DNA of 64,000 nt from Paenibacillus vini. GTDB lineage: Bacteria > Bacillota > Bacilli > Paenibacillales > Paenibacillaceae. The notes beneath the pieces were generated by a model. That model did no database searches. It was not told the origin of the DNA and worked only from the letters and a program-made list of their open reading frames with translations. Both the position numbers and the translations under genes were made by a program. Below are positions 7,912-16,901 of the stretch, in pieces. How positions within the stretch are numbered: the first letter of the stretch is position 1; each line of letters opens with the position of its first letter. The DNA lies in assembly GCF_018403325.1 (NCBI RefSeq), contig NZ_BOSL01000013.1, positions 1 through 64,000 of the forward strand. The letters are read 5' to 3'.

Positions 7912-9744
7912 ATGGACATCACCAAGCTTGCGGAGCTTGTAAGGAACATGACGCCTGCCGGTCCGGAATTGTATTATCCGGGAGGGGACGGAGCGACGTT
8001 CTGGAACATGGTACGAAGCAGCGGGGATTACGCGGCGGATGTTGCCGAGATCACGTCGGAGGGGAGGCGACTGCTTGCCGCTCCGGCCGAGGAATTGACC
8101 TATTCGTTGTTTTCGCTGTTTTACAAGCAGGGCTCAAGACTTGAATACGAGTCGGTATATTTCGAAAAAAGAAGGCGGCTGGGGACATTTGCGATTCTCT
8201 CGCTGCTGGAGCCGGAGTGTGAACGTTACGAGGCAGCCTTGCTAGATGCGGTCTGGTCGATTTGCGGCGAAGTGACCTGGTGCTTACCGGCTCATCTCAG
8301 CAACGATGAGTCGCCCCGGAAGGCCATCGATTTATTTGCGGCGGAGACCGGCTTTACGCTGGCGGAGCTTCGCCTGCTGCTCGGCGAACGGCTGCCGCCG
8401 ATGCTCCGCGCGGTGATCGGAGAGATGGTGGATGAGCGGCTGTTCCAGCCTTTTCTGGAGAACGGCCCTTATAGCTGGGAAGAGGCGGAGCATAATTGGT
8501 CGGCGGTTTGCGCCGGTTCGATCGGCTCAGCAGCGCTTTTATTGCTTCATGAAGAGCGTGACAATGAACGGCTGGCCCGGATTCTGGAGAAGACGCAGCG
8601 CAGTATGGGCTTTTATTTACGGGGCTTCGGCGATGACGGCGCCTGTCTGGAAGGCTTAAGCTACTGGAATTACGGCTTTGGTTATTTCGTATATTACTCC
8701 GATTTGCTGTCGAAGCGCAGCGGGGGCAAGCTGGACTGGTTCAGCGAGGAGAAAGTCCGCCGAATCGCGGGTTTCCAACAAAAGTGCTTCCTTGGCGGCA
8801 ACGCGGTCGTCAATTTTTCGGATGCGTTGCCGCATGCGAGTGTCCAGCTTGGATTGTCGAGGTATCTTGCAGCCAAGTATGAGGAGGTCCAATCTCCGCC
8901 GGTATCGCTGCGCGCCGATTTCCGTGAGGATCATTGCAGCCGCTGGGCCCCGGCACTCCGCAATCTGCTTTGGCGCGGCCTTGCGGAAGATTGCGCCGAT
9001 TGGGGCCCCGGCGATTTCTGGCTTGAAGATGCCGGCTGGCTGATCTCCCGTGCGGACACGGAAGCAGGAACTTTTGGCTTCGCCGCCAAAGGCGGGCACA
9101 ATGACGAGCCGCACAACCATAACGATCTGGGCCAGTTTATTTTGGCCGGCGGGGGCGACTTTTTTCTGTCCGATCTCGGATGCGGAGAATATACGAAGGA
9201 TTATTTTCGGGAAGCCAGGTATGTTTATGACTGCAACGGTTCGCAGGGACATTCCGTTCCGATCATCGATGGTGTGCTCCAGTCCGAAGGCCGCGGTAAA
9301 GCTGCAACGATTCTGGAGCAGTTGATCAGCGATGCTGAAATCAGGCTGGCGGTGGAGCTATCAGCAGCTTATATCTGCGAAGGGCTGGAGTCGTTCACGA
9401 GATCTTGGGTTTGGCGCAAGACGGCGTTACCTCAATTGGAAATGCAGGATGTTTATCGGTTTGCCAGTGCCCCGCAGCGCTTGACGGAACGCTTCATTTC
9501 GCTGATCAAGCCTGTGGAATCGGAGACAGCGGGGGTATTACTCCTTGCCTTCGGCTCCATGGGTCTGGAGCTGCATTATGATTTCGAACGCCTGCGGACT
9601 GAGGTGAACGAGATCACCTTCCGCAATCATTTCGGGGAAGACACCGTTTACTATGCGTTGGACTTCCATCTGAAGAAGCCTGAGGCGAATACGGAATTGG
9701 AGATATTGTTCAAATTCAAATTTACAAATATCAATATAAGTTGA
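7912..9744 (+). CDS. heparinase II/III family polysaccharide lyase
   Basis: 610 aa, no signal peptide, so probably cytoplasmic and acting on imported oligosaccharides. An alpha-helical barrel-like N-terminal half is followed by the heparinase II/III-like domain. This domain is recognisable from GGHNDEPHNHNDLGQF (residues about 393-408), then LSDLGCGEY and the SQGHS-PIIDG stretch. The His/Asn cluster is where family members bind metal and catalyse beta-elimination at uronic acids. The substrate is not readable. Starts at ATG behind GGGAGC. First gene of an operon with a GH88 hydrolase, which would process the unsaturated ends this lyase makes. Confidence 0.88.
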   Translation: MDITKLAELVRNMTPAGPELYYPGGDGATFWNMVRSSGDYAADVAEITSEGRRLLAAPAEELTYSLFSLFYKQGSRLEYESVYFEKRRRLGTFAILSLLEPECERYEAALLDAVWSICGEVTWCLPAHLSNDESPRKAIDLFAAETGFTLAELRLLLGERLPPMLRAVIGEMVDERLFQPFLENGPYSWEEAEHNWSAVCAGSIGSAALLLLHEERDNERLARILEKTQRSMGFYLRGFGDDGACLEGLSYWNYGFGYFVYYSDLLSKRSGGKLDWFSEEKVRRIAGFQQKCFLGGNAVVNFSDALPHASVQLGLSRYLAAKYEEVQSPPVSLRADFREDHCSRWAPALRNLLWRGLAEDCADWGPGDFWLEDAGWLISRADTEAGTFGFAAKGGHNDEPHNHNDLGQFILAGGGDFFLSDLGCGEYTKDYFREARYVYDCNGSQGHSVPIIDGVLQSEGRGKAATILEQLISDAEIRLAVELSAAYICEGLESFTRSWVWRKTALPQLEMQDVYRFASAPQRLTERFISLIKPVESETAGVLLLAFGSMGLELHYDFERLRTEVNEITFRNHFGEDTVYYALDFHLKKPEANTELEILFKFKFTNINIS

Positions 9745-9780
9745 ATAAAGTTCATCATATTTTGCGAAGCGGAGGAACTG

Positions 9781-10920
9781 ATGCAAATGGCAAAGAAGTT
9801 GGCATGGGTGAACGAGGCTTGGAATCAATCCCTGAACAAGACGCTGCGGAATACGGCGAGAATCGGCTCGAACTTTCCGCACGCAAGTAAGGGCGGAGTC
9901 TATGATCTGGCCGAACCCGAATGGTGGACCGCCGGATTCTGGCCGGGCCTGCTATGGCTGCTGTATAACGGGAGCGGCAAGGAGGAGCTCAAGCTCATTG
10001 CCGAGGAATGCGAGGCTAAGCTGGACCGCGTTCTGGACGCTTATGTCCGGCTGGATCATGATCTCGGCTTCATGTGGACGCTGACCAGCGTAGCGAACTA
10101 CACATTGACCGGCAATGAGGAATCCCGGGTCAGAGCGCTCAAGGCGGCCAATTACCTTGCCGCCCGCTTTAATCTGAAGGGCCGCTATATTCGGGCCTGG
10201 AATCCATGGTCGGAAGGAGAGCGGAACGAAGGCGTGGCCATCATCGATTGCTGCATGAATATGCCGCTCTTGTTCTGGGCCTCCAGGGTTAGCGGAGATC
10301 CGCGCTTTGCCCATATTGCAGAGGCGCATCTGGATACGGTCGTACAGCATTTTATCCGCAAGGATGGCTCCGTCTACCATATCATTAATTTCGATCCGGT
10401 GACGGGCGACAAGGTGGAAGGGCTGGGAGGACAAGGGTATGCTCCGGAATCGGCCTGGTCCCGCGGCGCAGCCTGGGCCATTTACGGACTGACCCTTGCC
10501 TATCAACATACTGGCAAGCACGACTACCTGACCGCCGCGATGAGAGCGGCCCATTTCTTCCTCAGTCGTTTGCCGGAAGATCACGTGCCCGCTTGGGATT
10601 TCCGCGCGCCGGAGGAGCTTCGGCAGCTGCGCGACACGTCGGCCGCTTCCTGCGCGGCAAGCGGCCTCATTTTGCTGGCGCAGATGCTTGACGGCCAAGA
10701 GGATGCAGGAGTCTATTTTGCCGCAGGGGAGCGCATCCTCAAATCGCTGTACGAAAATTACGGCGATTGGGAGAATCCGGCGGAGGAAGGTCTTCTGCTT
10801 CATGGGACCAGCCATTATCCGCAGGGATCTAATGTGGATGTACCCCTCATTTACGGCGACTACTATTTTGTCGAAGGACTTGCCCGCCTGAAAGGCTGCG
10901 GACCGTTTTACTGGGAATAA
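9781..10920 (+). CDS. unsaturated glucuronyl hydrolase, glycoside hydrolase family 88
   Basis: 379 aa, typical for GH88. These enzymes hydrate the double bond of the 4,5-unsaturated uronic acid left by lyases and release the sugar. Visible signatures: WTAGFWPGLLWLLY (49-62), D94 in DLGFMWT and D156 in IIDCCMN (which I equate with the two catalytic aspartates of Bacillus UGL), and WSRGAAWAIYGL. No signal peptide. The GCGGAGG ribosome-binding site fits ATG 9781. It is 36 bp after the lyase. Confidence 0.92.
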   Translation: MQMAKKLAWVNEAWNQSLNKTLRNTARIGSNFPHASKGGVYDLAEPEWWTAGFWPGLLWLLYNGSGKEELKLIAEECEAKLDRVLDAYVRLDHDLGFMWTLTSVANYTLTGNEESRVRALKAANYLAARFNLKGRYIRAWNPWSEGERNEGVAIIDCCMNMPLLFWASRVSGDPRFAHIAEAHLDTVVQHFIRKDGSVYHIINFDPVTGDKVEGLGGQGYAPESAWSRGAAWAIYGLTLAYQHTGKHDYLTAAMRAAHFFLSRLPEDHVPAWDFRAPEELRQLRDTSAASCAASGLILLAQMLDGQEDAGVYFAAGERILKSLYENYGDWENPAEEGLLLHGTSHYPQGSNVDVPLIYGDYYFVEGLARLKGCGPFYWE

Positions 10921-10965
10921 GCAAGGGAATGCTAGGCGACTAGATGAAGGAGAGGACGTGGCTCC

Positions 10966-12810
10966 ATGGAAGGCATTTTGAAATCGATCGAACATAATCC
11001 GCTGGACAGTAAGCAGGATCTCCAAGATGCGCTTCGACAGCTCGTAAGACCGCTTAAACCACTGTATGCTGCAGGAGGAAGCCGGCTCCCGATCAAAGGG
11101 AGCAGTGCCGGATACGGAGAAGAGATTGCCGGTATGGAGGGGTTCTCCCGCATTCTTTGGGGGATCGTCCCGCATTTGGCGGGAGGCGGCACGGACGAAT
11201 TGTGGGAGGACTGCTTGCGGGGAATCATCAGCGGAACCGATCCGGAACATAAAGATTATTGGGGAGACGTAGGAGATTACGATCAACGTCTGGTGGAGAT
11301 GGCTGTTCTCGGCATGGCGCTTAGTATGATTCCGGAGCGGATCTGGGAGCCGCTTGAGGAGCGGCAGCGCCGCAATTTGTATAACTGGCTGAACACGATC
11401 AATTCCCACCCTTGCCATGATTGTAACTGGCTTTTCTTTCATGTCATGGTCAATATGGGCTTTTACAAGACGGGCCAACGGTACGACAAGGTTCAAATGG
11501 AGAAAAACCTGCAGCGCATTGAGCAGTTTTATCTTGGCTGCGGATGGTATAGCGATGGGGAGGGAGGACATAGCGACTACTATGTGCCATTTGCGATCCA
11601 TTACTATGGCTTGGTCTACTCCAAGCTTATGGAGAAGGAAGATCCGGAACGCTGCCTGCGATTTAAGGAACGAGCAAAACAATTTGCCGGAGATTTCATT
11701 CAATGGTTTTCGTCCGACGGGGCCGCTCTCGCCTACGGGCGCAGCATGACGTACCGTTTCGCCCAGTCCGCCTTCTGGAGCGCATTTGCCTACGCGGAGG
11801 CCTGGACCGATACCTTCACTCCGGGCGTGGTGAAGGGACTTATCCTGCGTAATTTGCGCTGGTGGTTCAAGCAGCCGATCTTTGACGCCGGCGGCGTTCT
11901 GACGGTCGGCTATGCTTATCCCAATCTGGTGATGGGGGAGAACTATAATTCGCCGGGCTCTCCATACTGGGCATTGAAGACGTTTCTGGTGCTTGCCCTG
12001 GAGGATTCGGAGCGTTTTTGGTGCGAGCCGGAGCAGGAATTGCCCTCATTACCTGCTTTGTCCGTCCAAGAAGAACCTCACCTGGTGCTGTGCCGCCAGA
12101 AAAGCACCGGACATGTCACCGCCTTTAATGCCGGTCATTTGTCGTCGAATGAGCATACCCACACCTCGGCCAAATATGAGAAGTTTGCTTACTCTTCGGC
12201 GTTCGGCTTCAGCGTGCCGAGAGCGGAATGGGGGCTCGGCCAAGCAGCCATGGACTCGATGCTCGGGCTCAGTGAACGTGACAATTTGTACCGCGTCCGC
12301 CGCAAGAATGAGGAAACCTGGATTCGCGGCCATGTCTTGTACGCAAGGTGGCTGCCTTGGTCCAATGTAGAGGTTGAGACCTGGATCGTCGCGGGCTTGC
12401 CGTGGCATGTTCGGATTCACCGGATCACGACCGGTCGCAGCCTGGATGCCGCCGAAGGCGGGTTTGCGCTGGGCTTGCAGGAAGAGCAGGGCGTGAAGGT
12501 GAACGGGCAGGATGTACGAGCGGTCAACGCTACGGGCCATTCGGGAATTCACTGCCTTCTAGGTTATGACGAAGGTCTGATTGTATATCCGAATGCGAAT
12601 ACCAACCTGCTGCATCCGCGCACAGTTCTCCCGACGTTAGTGGCCGCGCTGGAGCCGGGAACCCATATACTCGCGGCGGCCGTATACGGTCAGCCGGGGA
12701 GCGGTGAGGGACCGGAGCTTGAGGAAGCGCTGCAAGGGCTGGGAGTAACCGTGGAGCCTGGCACGGTGGTAATCAAACTGGAAGATGGAGAAGCTCTGCG
12801 AATTGGGTAA
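10966..12810 (+). CDS. DUF2264 domain-containing protein
   Basis: 614 aa. The N-terminal two thirds matches what I know of DUF2264: an (alpha/alpha)-barrel-like protein with the conserved stretch EGFSRILWGIVPHL near residues 55-68 and a GGHSDYY patch near residue 200. Its biochemical role is not established; it often sits beside GH88/GH105 and lyase genes. No signal peptide. AAGGAGAGG lies ten bases before ATG 10966. Third gene of the lyase-GH88 operon, after a 45-bp gap. Confidence 0.82.
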   Translation: MEGILKSIEHNPLDSKQDLQDALRQLVRPLKPLYAAGGSRLPIKGSSAGYGEEIAGMEGFSRILWGIVPHLAGGGTDELWEDCLRGIISGTDPEHKDYWGDVGDYDQRLVEMAVLGMALSMIPERIWEPLEERQRRNLYNWLNTINSHPCHDCNWLFFHVMVNMGFYKTGQRYDKVQMEKNLQRIEQFYLGCGWYSDGEGGHSDYYVPFAIHYYGLVYSKLMEKEDPERCLRFKERAKQFAGDFIQWFSSDGAALAYGRSMTYRFAQSAFWSAFAYAEAWTDTFTPGVVKGLILRNLRWWFKQPIFDAGGVLTVGYAYPNLVMGENYNSPGSPYWALKTFLVLALEDSERFWCEPEQELPSLPALSVQEEPHLVLCRQKSTGHVTAFNAGHLSSNEHTHTSAKYEKFAYSSAFGFSVPRAEWGLGQAAMDSMLGLSERDNLYRVRRKNEETWIRGHVLYARWLPWSNVEVETWIVAGLPWHVRIHRITTGRSLDAAEGGFALGLQEEQGVKVNGQDVRAVNATGHSGIHCLLGYDEGLIVYPNANTNLLHPRTVLPTLVAALEPGTHILAAAVYGQPGSGEGPELEEALQGLGVTVEPGTVVIKLEDGEALRIG

Positions 12811-12872
12811 ATAGTCCGAAGGCTGAAACGTGACAGATCTGGATTTCTCTTCAATAATGCAAAACAACAAAC

Positions 12873-12919
12873 GTCCCCGATCCCGCCGGAATTGATCCGG
12901 CAGGTGTCGGGGACTTTTT
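12873..12919 (+). terminator. terminator of the polysaccharide-degradation operon
   Basis: Strong GC-rich inverted repeat GTCCCCGAT...GTCGGGGAC followed by TTTTT. Confidence 0.88.
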
Positions 12920-12969
12920 GCGTTTAATCATAAAGCAAAAAAGGAGGCATGAAAATGATGGTACAAATC

Positions 12970-13821
12970 TCAAGAATGGATGGAAATTTCGCTGTCCGGA
13001 TCGCAATTTTTCACGATCGCTTTAAGACGAGGCATTTCCCATCGATGGCATTTGTATTCCAGCATCTGGGGGACGCCGTTGCTTGGAGCTTCTCCGACAT
13101 AAGCAGCGCGGCGGTTTAGATAGCGCGCCAGCGCAGTTTGGATCTCGGCGCATTCCCGGCTTTCAATCTGGACCAGGACGTTTAGTTTTAAGCCAAACAG
13201 CGGTATTTTCACCGATTCATAAGCGAGAATATAGGCGGTTACCGAATATACGGCTTGTTCAAAGCCAAAGTGAAACCCGGCGGCTAGCAGGATGAAGCAG
13301 TTCAGCATCATCAACATTCCCTCCGGCGACAGACTCTTTCGTTTAAGGGAACGAAACCTTTCGGCGGCCTTCTCAGCCGTATCGAGGGCGCCTCCAAAAC
13401 GCAAAGCTAGGCCTAGACCGAGCCCCAGCGAAAGACCGCCGATCAAAGCGGCAAGGAGCGGATCGCCCATGAGCGCCGGATATGGATGCAGCAGTATCGT
13501 ACCTATTGAGAATACAAGCAGTCCGCACACCGTAAATATTGCAAAGGAAGCATCGATATTTTTGCGTGCCAACACAAGTAACGGCAGGTTCAGCAGGAAC
13601 AAGAACAGGCCAAGCCTCATTTCCGTCGTTAGGGCAAACAGCGCGGATAAGCCGGTCACCCCGCCTACCACGATGCCATGCGGCATAAGAAACAGTTCCA
13701 ATCCAGCAGCGGCAAGCAAGGCTCCGGCGATGATGCCGGCCAGTCTGAGTAAAAAGGGATATATCCGCCATGGATATCGGCGGTCGTGCATTGGAGATTC
13801 GGCCGTGAGTTTGTTTTTCAA
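12970..13821 (-). CDS. YitT family membrane protein
   Basis: About 283 aa. Five or six hydrophobic segments in the first 200 residues match the YitT membrane domain, including LELFLMPHGIVVGGVTG. A C-terminal DUF2179 domain covers about 205-285. Function is undetermined. The end looks short: after KAIVKNCDP the reading frame stops within eight residues, where homologues as I know them continue for 10-15 more. TTG 13821 is chosen because GGGGGAG lies six bases before it; the in-frame GTG at 13827 touches that site. Confidence 0.82.
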   Translation of the reverse strand: MKNKLTAESPMHDRRYPWRIYPFLLRLAGIIAGALLAAAGLELFLMPHGIVVGGVTGLSALFALTTEMRLGLFLFLLNLPLLVLARKNIDASFAIFTVCGLLVFSIGTILLHPYPALMGDPLLAALIGGLSLGLGLGLALRFGGALDTAEKAAERFRSLKRKSLSPEGMLMMLNCFILLAAGFHFGFEQAVYSVTAYILAYESVKIPLFGLKLNVLVQIESRECAEIQTALARYLNRRAAYVGEAPSNGVPQMLEYKCHRWEMPRLKAIVKNCDPDSEISIHS

Positions 13822-13888
13822 GCTCACTCCCCCTTTCCAAGGGTAACGAAATTTGTGGAAGCCGAATTCTTCGATCTCTTTGACGTAC

Positions 13889-14123
13889 TTCGTTTCGGCA
13901 AATCAACAGAATCAGGAGAAGAGCGCCGATCGCTTCGGCGACGGGAATGGCACAGTGCGGTTAAACATGAGAAACGCGGATATGGTTTATAAGAGGACTC
14001 CAAGCGCTAAGTTGACTCCGATAAATGCGGACGGGCCGATTCGGATAAGAAAAACGAAGTTTTAATAGAGATTAGCCTGGCGACCGCAATGAGGGCGACC
14101 GCCAGACCAAGTATGATATAAAT
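13889..14123 (-). pseudogene. decayed remnant of a khtU-like K+/H+ antiporter gene
   Basis: Reading the minus strand after the khtT stop, three conceptual pieces in shifting frames look like KhtU/CPA2 antiporter sequence. They are an N-terminal piece LGLAVALIAVARLISIKT, a middle piece LIRIGPSAFIGVNLALGVLL ending at an in-frame TAA, and VAEAIGALLLILL. The last closely resembles the VAEAIGALL signature of these antiporters. At least two frameshifts and large internal deletions are needed to join them. In Bacillus subtilis khtU follows khtT directly, the same position as here. Similarity is judged from memory. Confidence 0.6.
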
Positions 14124-14127
14124 TCAA

Positions 14128-14622
14128 TCAAACACTGCCATTGAGCAGAATATGTCTGATTTGTTGTTGATGCAGGCGTTCTCCGATTACGACAACCGTA
14201 GCGTTAGCCGTAAGCATCAAATCCGCACCCGGATTGACGTGCTTCTTCTGGTTATTCTCGATCACAGCGATGATGGTCGCACCGGACCGCTGGCGAATTC
14301 TCAGTTCACCTATAGTTTTGCCGATAGCTTTAAAATTCGATTCAAGACGATACGATTCGATAATAAGACCGCCTAGCGCAACTTCAATATTTTCAAGGGC
14401 GGTTGGTTGGTAGGTTACGCCTCCGACAATCGCCGACACGTATCTTGCTTCGTCATCATCCAACACAATCTTACGAGTACGGTCATCAGGATTTTCTTCA
14501 TCATAATGATACATTTCCCGTCGGCCGTCATCATGAATGATGATTGCCAATTTTTCACCGCTGCGCGTTTGGACAACAAATTTTTTACCTATGCCCGGCA
14601 AATCCGTTTCTTTGAGATTCAT
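14128..14622 (-). CDS. khtT: KhtT-like TrkA-C regulatory subunit of a K+/H+ antiporter
   Basis: 164 aa, cytoplasmic. The N-terminal domain (1-75) and C-terminal TrkA-C/RCK_C domain (about 80-160, NIEVALGGLIIESY through ATVVVIGE) match KhtT. KhtT binds cyclic di-AMP and gates the antiporter KhtU. The start is ATG 14622 (MNLKETDLPGIG), with GGAGG ten bases upstream; a longer in-frame reading to 14655 lacks one. The partner antiporter gene that should follow is only a relic, so this regulator is orphaned here unless another antiporter exists elsewhere. Confidence 0.85.
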   Translation of the reverse strand: MNLKETDLPGIGKKFVVQTRSGEKLAIIIHDDGRREMYHYDEENPDDRTRKIVLDDDEARYVSAIVGGVTYQPTALENIEVALGGLIIESYRLESNFKAIGKTIGELRIRQRSGATIIAVIENNQKKHVNPGADLMLTANATVVVIGERLHQQQIRHILLNGSV

Positions 14623-14729
14623 TAGCTTCAAGCCTCCAGAGTTCATAGTAACCATTCCCGATAGGGTTTGGATAATAATGCCGGAAATTCACCGGCCCAG
14701 GCCTAATAAGACTGCGTAGGCAGCCAATA

Positions 14730-15083
14730 TCAAGCCACGAACATACTCGTAAATTTGATCGGCATGAGTACAATACGTTTCTTAAACAGGTAAAAGAACG
14801 GGCGAAGAAAAACCCGCGGAATGACAAGCGTTAGTAGTGCCAATACAGAGGCTGCCAGAAATGAAGATGGAGCTCTGTCAATAAATAGCTTGCCCTGATG
14901 CGAAGAATTAAGACGAAGAGTTACCTTGTAGGAACGATTGCTCTGCTCTGTATCAAATGCATCCTTTCCCATATTCTCGGATACCCCGGGAGTCAAAGAA
15001 AGAACGGGAAGGGACAAAAACATGAAGCAGGTCAGAAACGCAATAACCAGTACTGTGGCTACCTTTGGGATCCGCTTCCTCAT
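14730..15083 (-). CDS. small exported or membrane protein, unknown function
   Basis: 117 aa from ATG 15083, which follows AAAGGGAGGG. The N-terminus MRKRIPKVATVLVIAFLTC is a positively charged start plus a hydrophobic segment (signal peptide or anchor). A second hydrophobic stretch with basic flanks lies at about 78-110 (SFLAASVLALLTLVIPRVFL). I do not recognise a family. It lies 107 bp upstream of khtT on the same strand and could be in its operon, in the position where B. subtilis has khtS, but I see no KhtS-like features. Confidence 0.55.
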   Translation of the reverse strand: MRKRIPKVATVLVIAFLTCFMFLSLPVLSLTPGVSENMGKDAFDTEQSNRSYKVTLRLNSSHQGKLFIDRAPSSFLAASVLALLTLVIPRVFLRPFFYLFKKRIVLMPIKFTSMFVA

Positions 15084-15168
15084 GTTTATCCCTCCCTTTG
15101 AATTATAGTTACTTACTTCAAAGGATAGCATACAATGCCTTTTATCTCAAAGAATTTAAGACTTTATA

Positions 15169-15511
15169 GAGGTAGCTCAAAAAGTCATCTTTTGATCACG
15201 AAGCACTTCAAGCAGCATATTCGACATCGAATCTTGAATTCAGGCGGCCTTCCGGTGCTCACGTAGGTTTTGCCTACGCTCCGCTCCTCAGTCCCTCCTT
15301 CATCCAACCTTCTCGGTGCTGAAAAGTCGACTTTTTGAACACATATTGAAAGAGGTAGTTAAAAAGTCATCTTTTGATCACGAAGTGTCTCAGGCTGCAT
15401 ATCCGGCATCGAATCTTGAATTCAGAAGGGCCTTCCGGTGCTCACGTAGGCTTTGCCTACGCTCCGCTCCTCAGTCCCTCCTTCATCCAACCTCTCGGTG
15501 CTGAACAGGCT
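15169..15511. repeat. two tandem copies of a 182-bp repeat with inverted ends
   Basis: Copy 1 starts at 15169 and copy 2 at 15352, aligning at a constant offset of about 182 bp with few differences. Each begins GAGGTAG-(C/T)T(C)AAAAAGTC and carries a central CGTAGGC-TTT-GCCTACG hairpin and a CTCCGCTCCTCAGTCCCTCC block. Copy 1 ends in GACTTTTTGAAC, the inverse of the left end; copy 2 is cut short at the transporter stop. No transposase is encoded. The form is MITE- or REP-like. A 24-base fragment of the left end recurs, inverted, at 53730-53753. Confidence 0.8.
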
Positions 15512-16789
15512 TTAAAAGTAGCGAATCAAAATATAAACACTTGCTATCGCAACGGATAGCAGCATTAGCGGAAAACCGTATTTTAAGAATTTCATAAAGC
15601 TAATCGGTTCTCCCTCCTTGGCGGACATGCCGGCAGCGATCAGGTTGGCGCTCGCTCCAATCAGCGAGCCGTTGCCGCCGAGGCAGGCGCCTAGTGCCAA
15701 GCTCCACCAAAGCGGCTCGAGATTGTTGATCCCCATGCTTCCCATGTCCTGAATCATCGGAATCATCGTGGCCACAAACGGTATGTTATCCAGAAAAGCG
15801 GAGGCTATGGCGCTCAGCCACAAAATGAGCATCGAAGTAAACAGCGGGTCTCCCCCGGTTAAATCGATAGCCCGCTCCGCCAGCTGCTTGATGGTTCCGG
15901 TTTCGATCAGTCCGCCTACAAGCACGAACAGTCCCACGAAGAAAAAGATCGTCGGCCATTCGACGGTGCGGAAAGCTCTTTCCATCACATGTTCGCCTGT
16001 AAGCAACAGAAGGAGAAAGGCTCCGGCCAAGGCTACGGTTGCGGATTCCAAGTGGAAAGTTTGATGCAGGAAAAATCCAACCAGGGTGAGCCCAAGAATC
16101 GTCAGGCATTTCACCAAAAGCTTCCGGTCCGAAATCAGCCCATTCAGGCTCATTTTCATCATGCCCTCGCGAAGTGCGTTTGAGGTTTTCAAGCCTTTCC
16201 GGAAAATCAGAATGAAGAGCGGCAATGTCACCGCTAAAATCAGAATGGCAACCGGAGCCAGATTTTGCAGGAACGCCATGAAGGTCAGTTCTTTTACGGC
16301 ACTGCCGATCATAATGTTTGGCGGATCCCCGATCAACGTAGCTGTACCTCCGATATTGGAGGCGATAACCAATGCGAAAACGTAAGGAAAAGGTTTTACT
16401 TTCAACTGGCGAGTAATGCTGAATGCCACAGGCACCATTAAAATAATGGTCGTGACATTATCGAGAAAGGCTGAGCCTACCGCCGTAATGAGGGCGAGAA
16501 GCCACAAGATCGTAAGCGGATTACCTTTGGCCTTCTTGGCCGTCCAAATCCCTATATAGTTGAAGAGACCCGTTTCCGCCGTCGTATTGACGATAATCAT
16601 CATCCCGATCAGCAATCCGAGCGTATTGAAATCAATGTGGTGGATGGCCGATTCCTGGTCAATGATACCCAGCACGATCATCAGTACGGCTCCGACCATG
16701 GCCAGTAGTGTCCGATGAATCTTCTCTGAAATAATAAGTGCATAAGTTAGCAAAAAGATGGCAATTGCCCAAATAGCTTGATGTTCCAT
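15512..16789 (-). CDS. ArsB/NhaD family ion transporter
   Basis: 425 aa with about 11-12 hydrophobic segments. The ion-transporter superfamily signatures are the paired repeats AFLDNVTTIILMVPVAF (about 115-131) and AFLDNIPFVATMIPMI in the second half, and the GDPPNIMIG loop. These match ArsB/NhaD/P-protein transporters moving Na+, arsenite or anions against H+ gradients; the substrate is not deducible. ATG 16789 follows GAGGAGG. A promoter and a leader ORF lie upstream. The 3' end abuts the tandem repeat. Confidence 0.87.
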   Translation of the reverse strand: MEHQAIWAIAIFLLTYALIISEKIHRTLLAMVGAVLMIVLGIIDQESAIHHIDFNTLGLLIGMMIIVNTTAETGLFNYIGIWTAKKAKGNPLTILWLLALITAVGSAFLDNVTTIILMVPVAFSITRQLKVKPFPYVFALVIASNIGGTATLIGDPPNIMIGSAVKELTFMAFLQNLAPVAILILAVTLPLFILIFRKGLKTSNALREGMMKMSLNGLISDRKLLVKCLTILGLTLVGFFLHQTFHLESATVALAGAFLLLLLTGEHVMERAFRTVEWPTIFFFVGLFVLVGGLIETGTIKQLAERAIDLTGGDPLFTSMLILWLSAIASAFLDNIPFVATMIPMIQDMGSMGINNLEPLWWSLALGACLGGNGSLIGASANLIAAGMSAKEGEPISFMKFLKYGFPLMLLSVAIASVYILIRYF

Positions 16790-16856
16790 ATTACTCCTCC
16801 TCGGTTGGGTAAACAGCAATTCGGACTACTGTATAGATTGCCATGAAGGGGCGGAA

Positions 16857-16901
16857 TTATGCCTTATAAGCCTGAAAATAGGCAAAAAGAGCCCACAACA
16901 T
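16857..16901 (-). CDS. 14-residue leader ORF upstream of the ArsB/NhaD transporter
   Basis: Encodes MLWALFAYFQAYKA and begins six bases after a strong GGAGGAG (16908-16914), in the leader transcribed from the promoter at 16953-16981. It is hydrophobic and aromatic, ends about 70 bases before the transporter start, and its first codons overlap a GAGCC...GGCTC hairpin followed by TTTTT. It is either a regulatory leader peptide or a very small membrane protein; no homologue is known to me. Confidence 0.45.
   Translation of the reverse strand: MLWALFAYFQAYKA

Noticed and set aside
9952-11703. 583-codon minus-strand frame
   Set aside because: Lies antisense to the GH88 and DUF2264 genes, both recognisable families with ribosome-binding sites; the minus-strand product resembles nothing and has no start site.
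15316-15559. Two 61-62 codon plus-strand frames in the tandem repeat
   Set aside because: They follow the repeat unit, lack ribosome-binding sites and run antisense into the transporter end.
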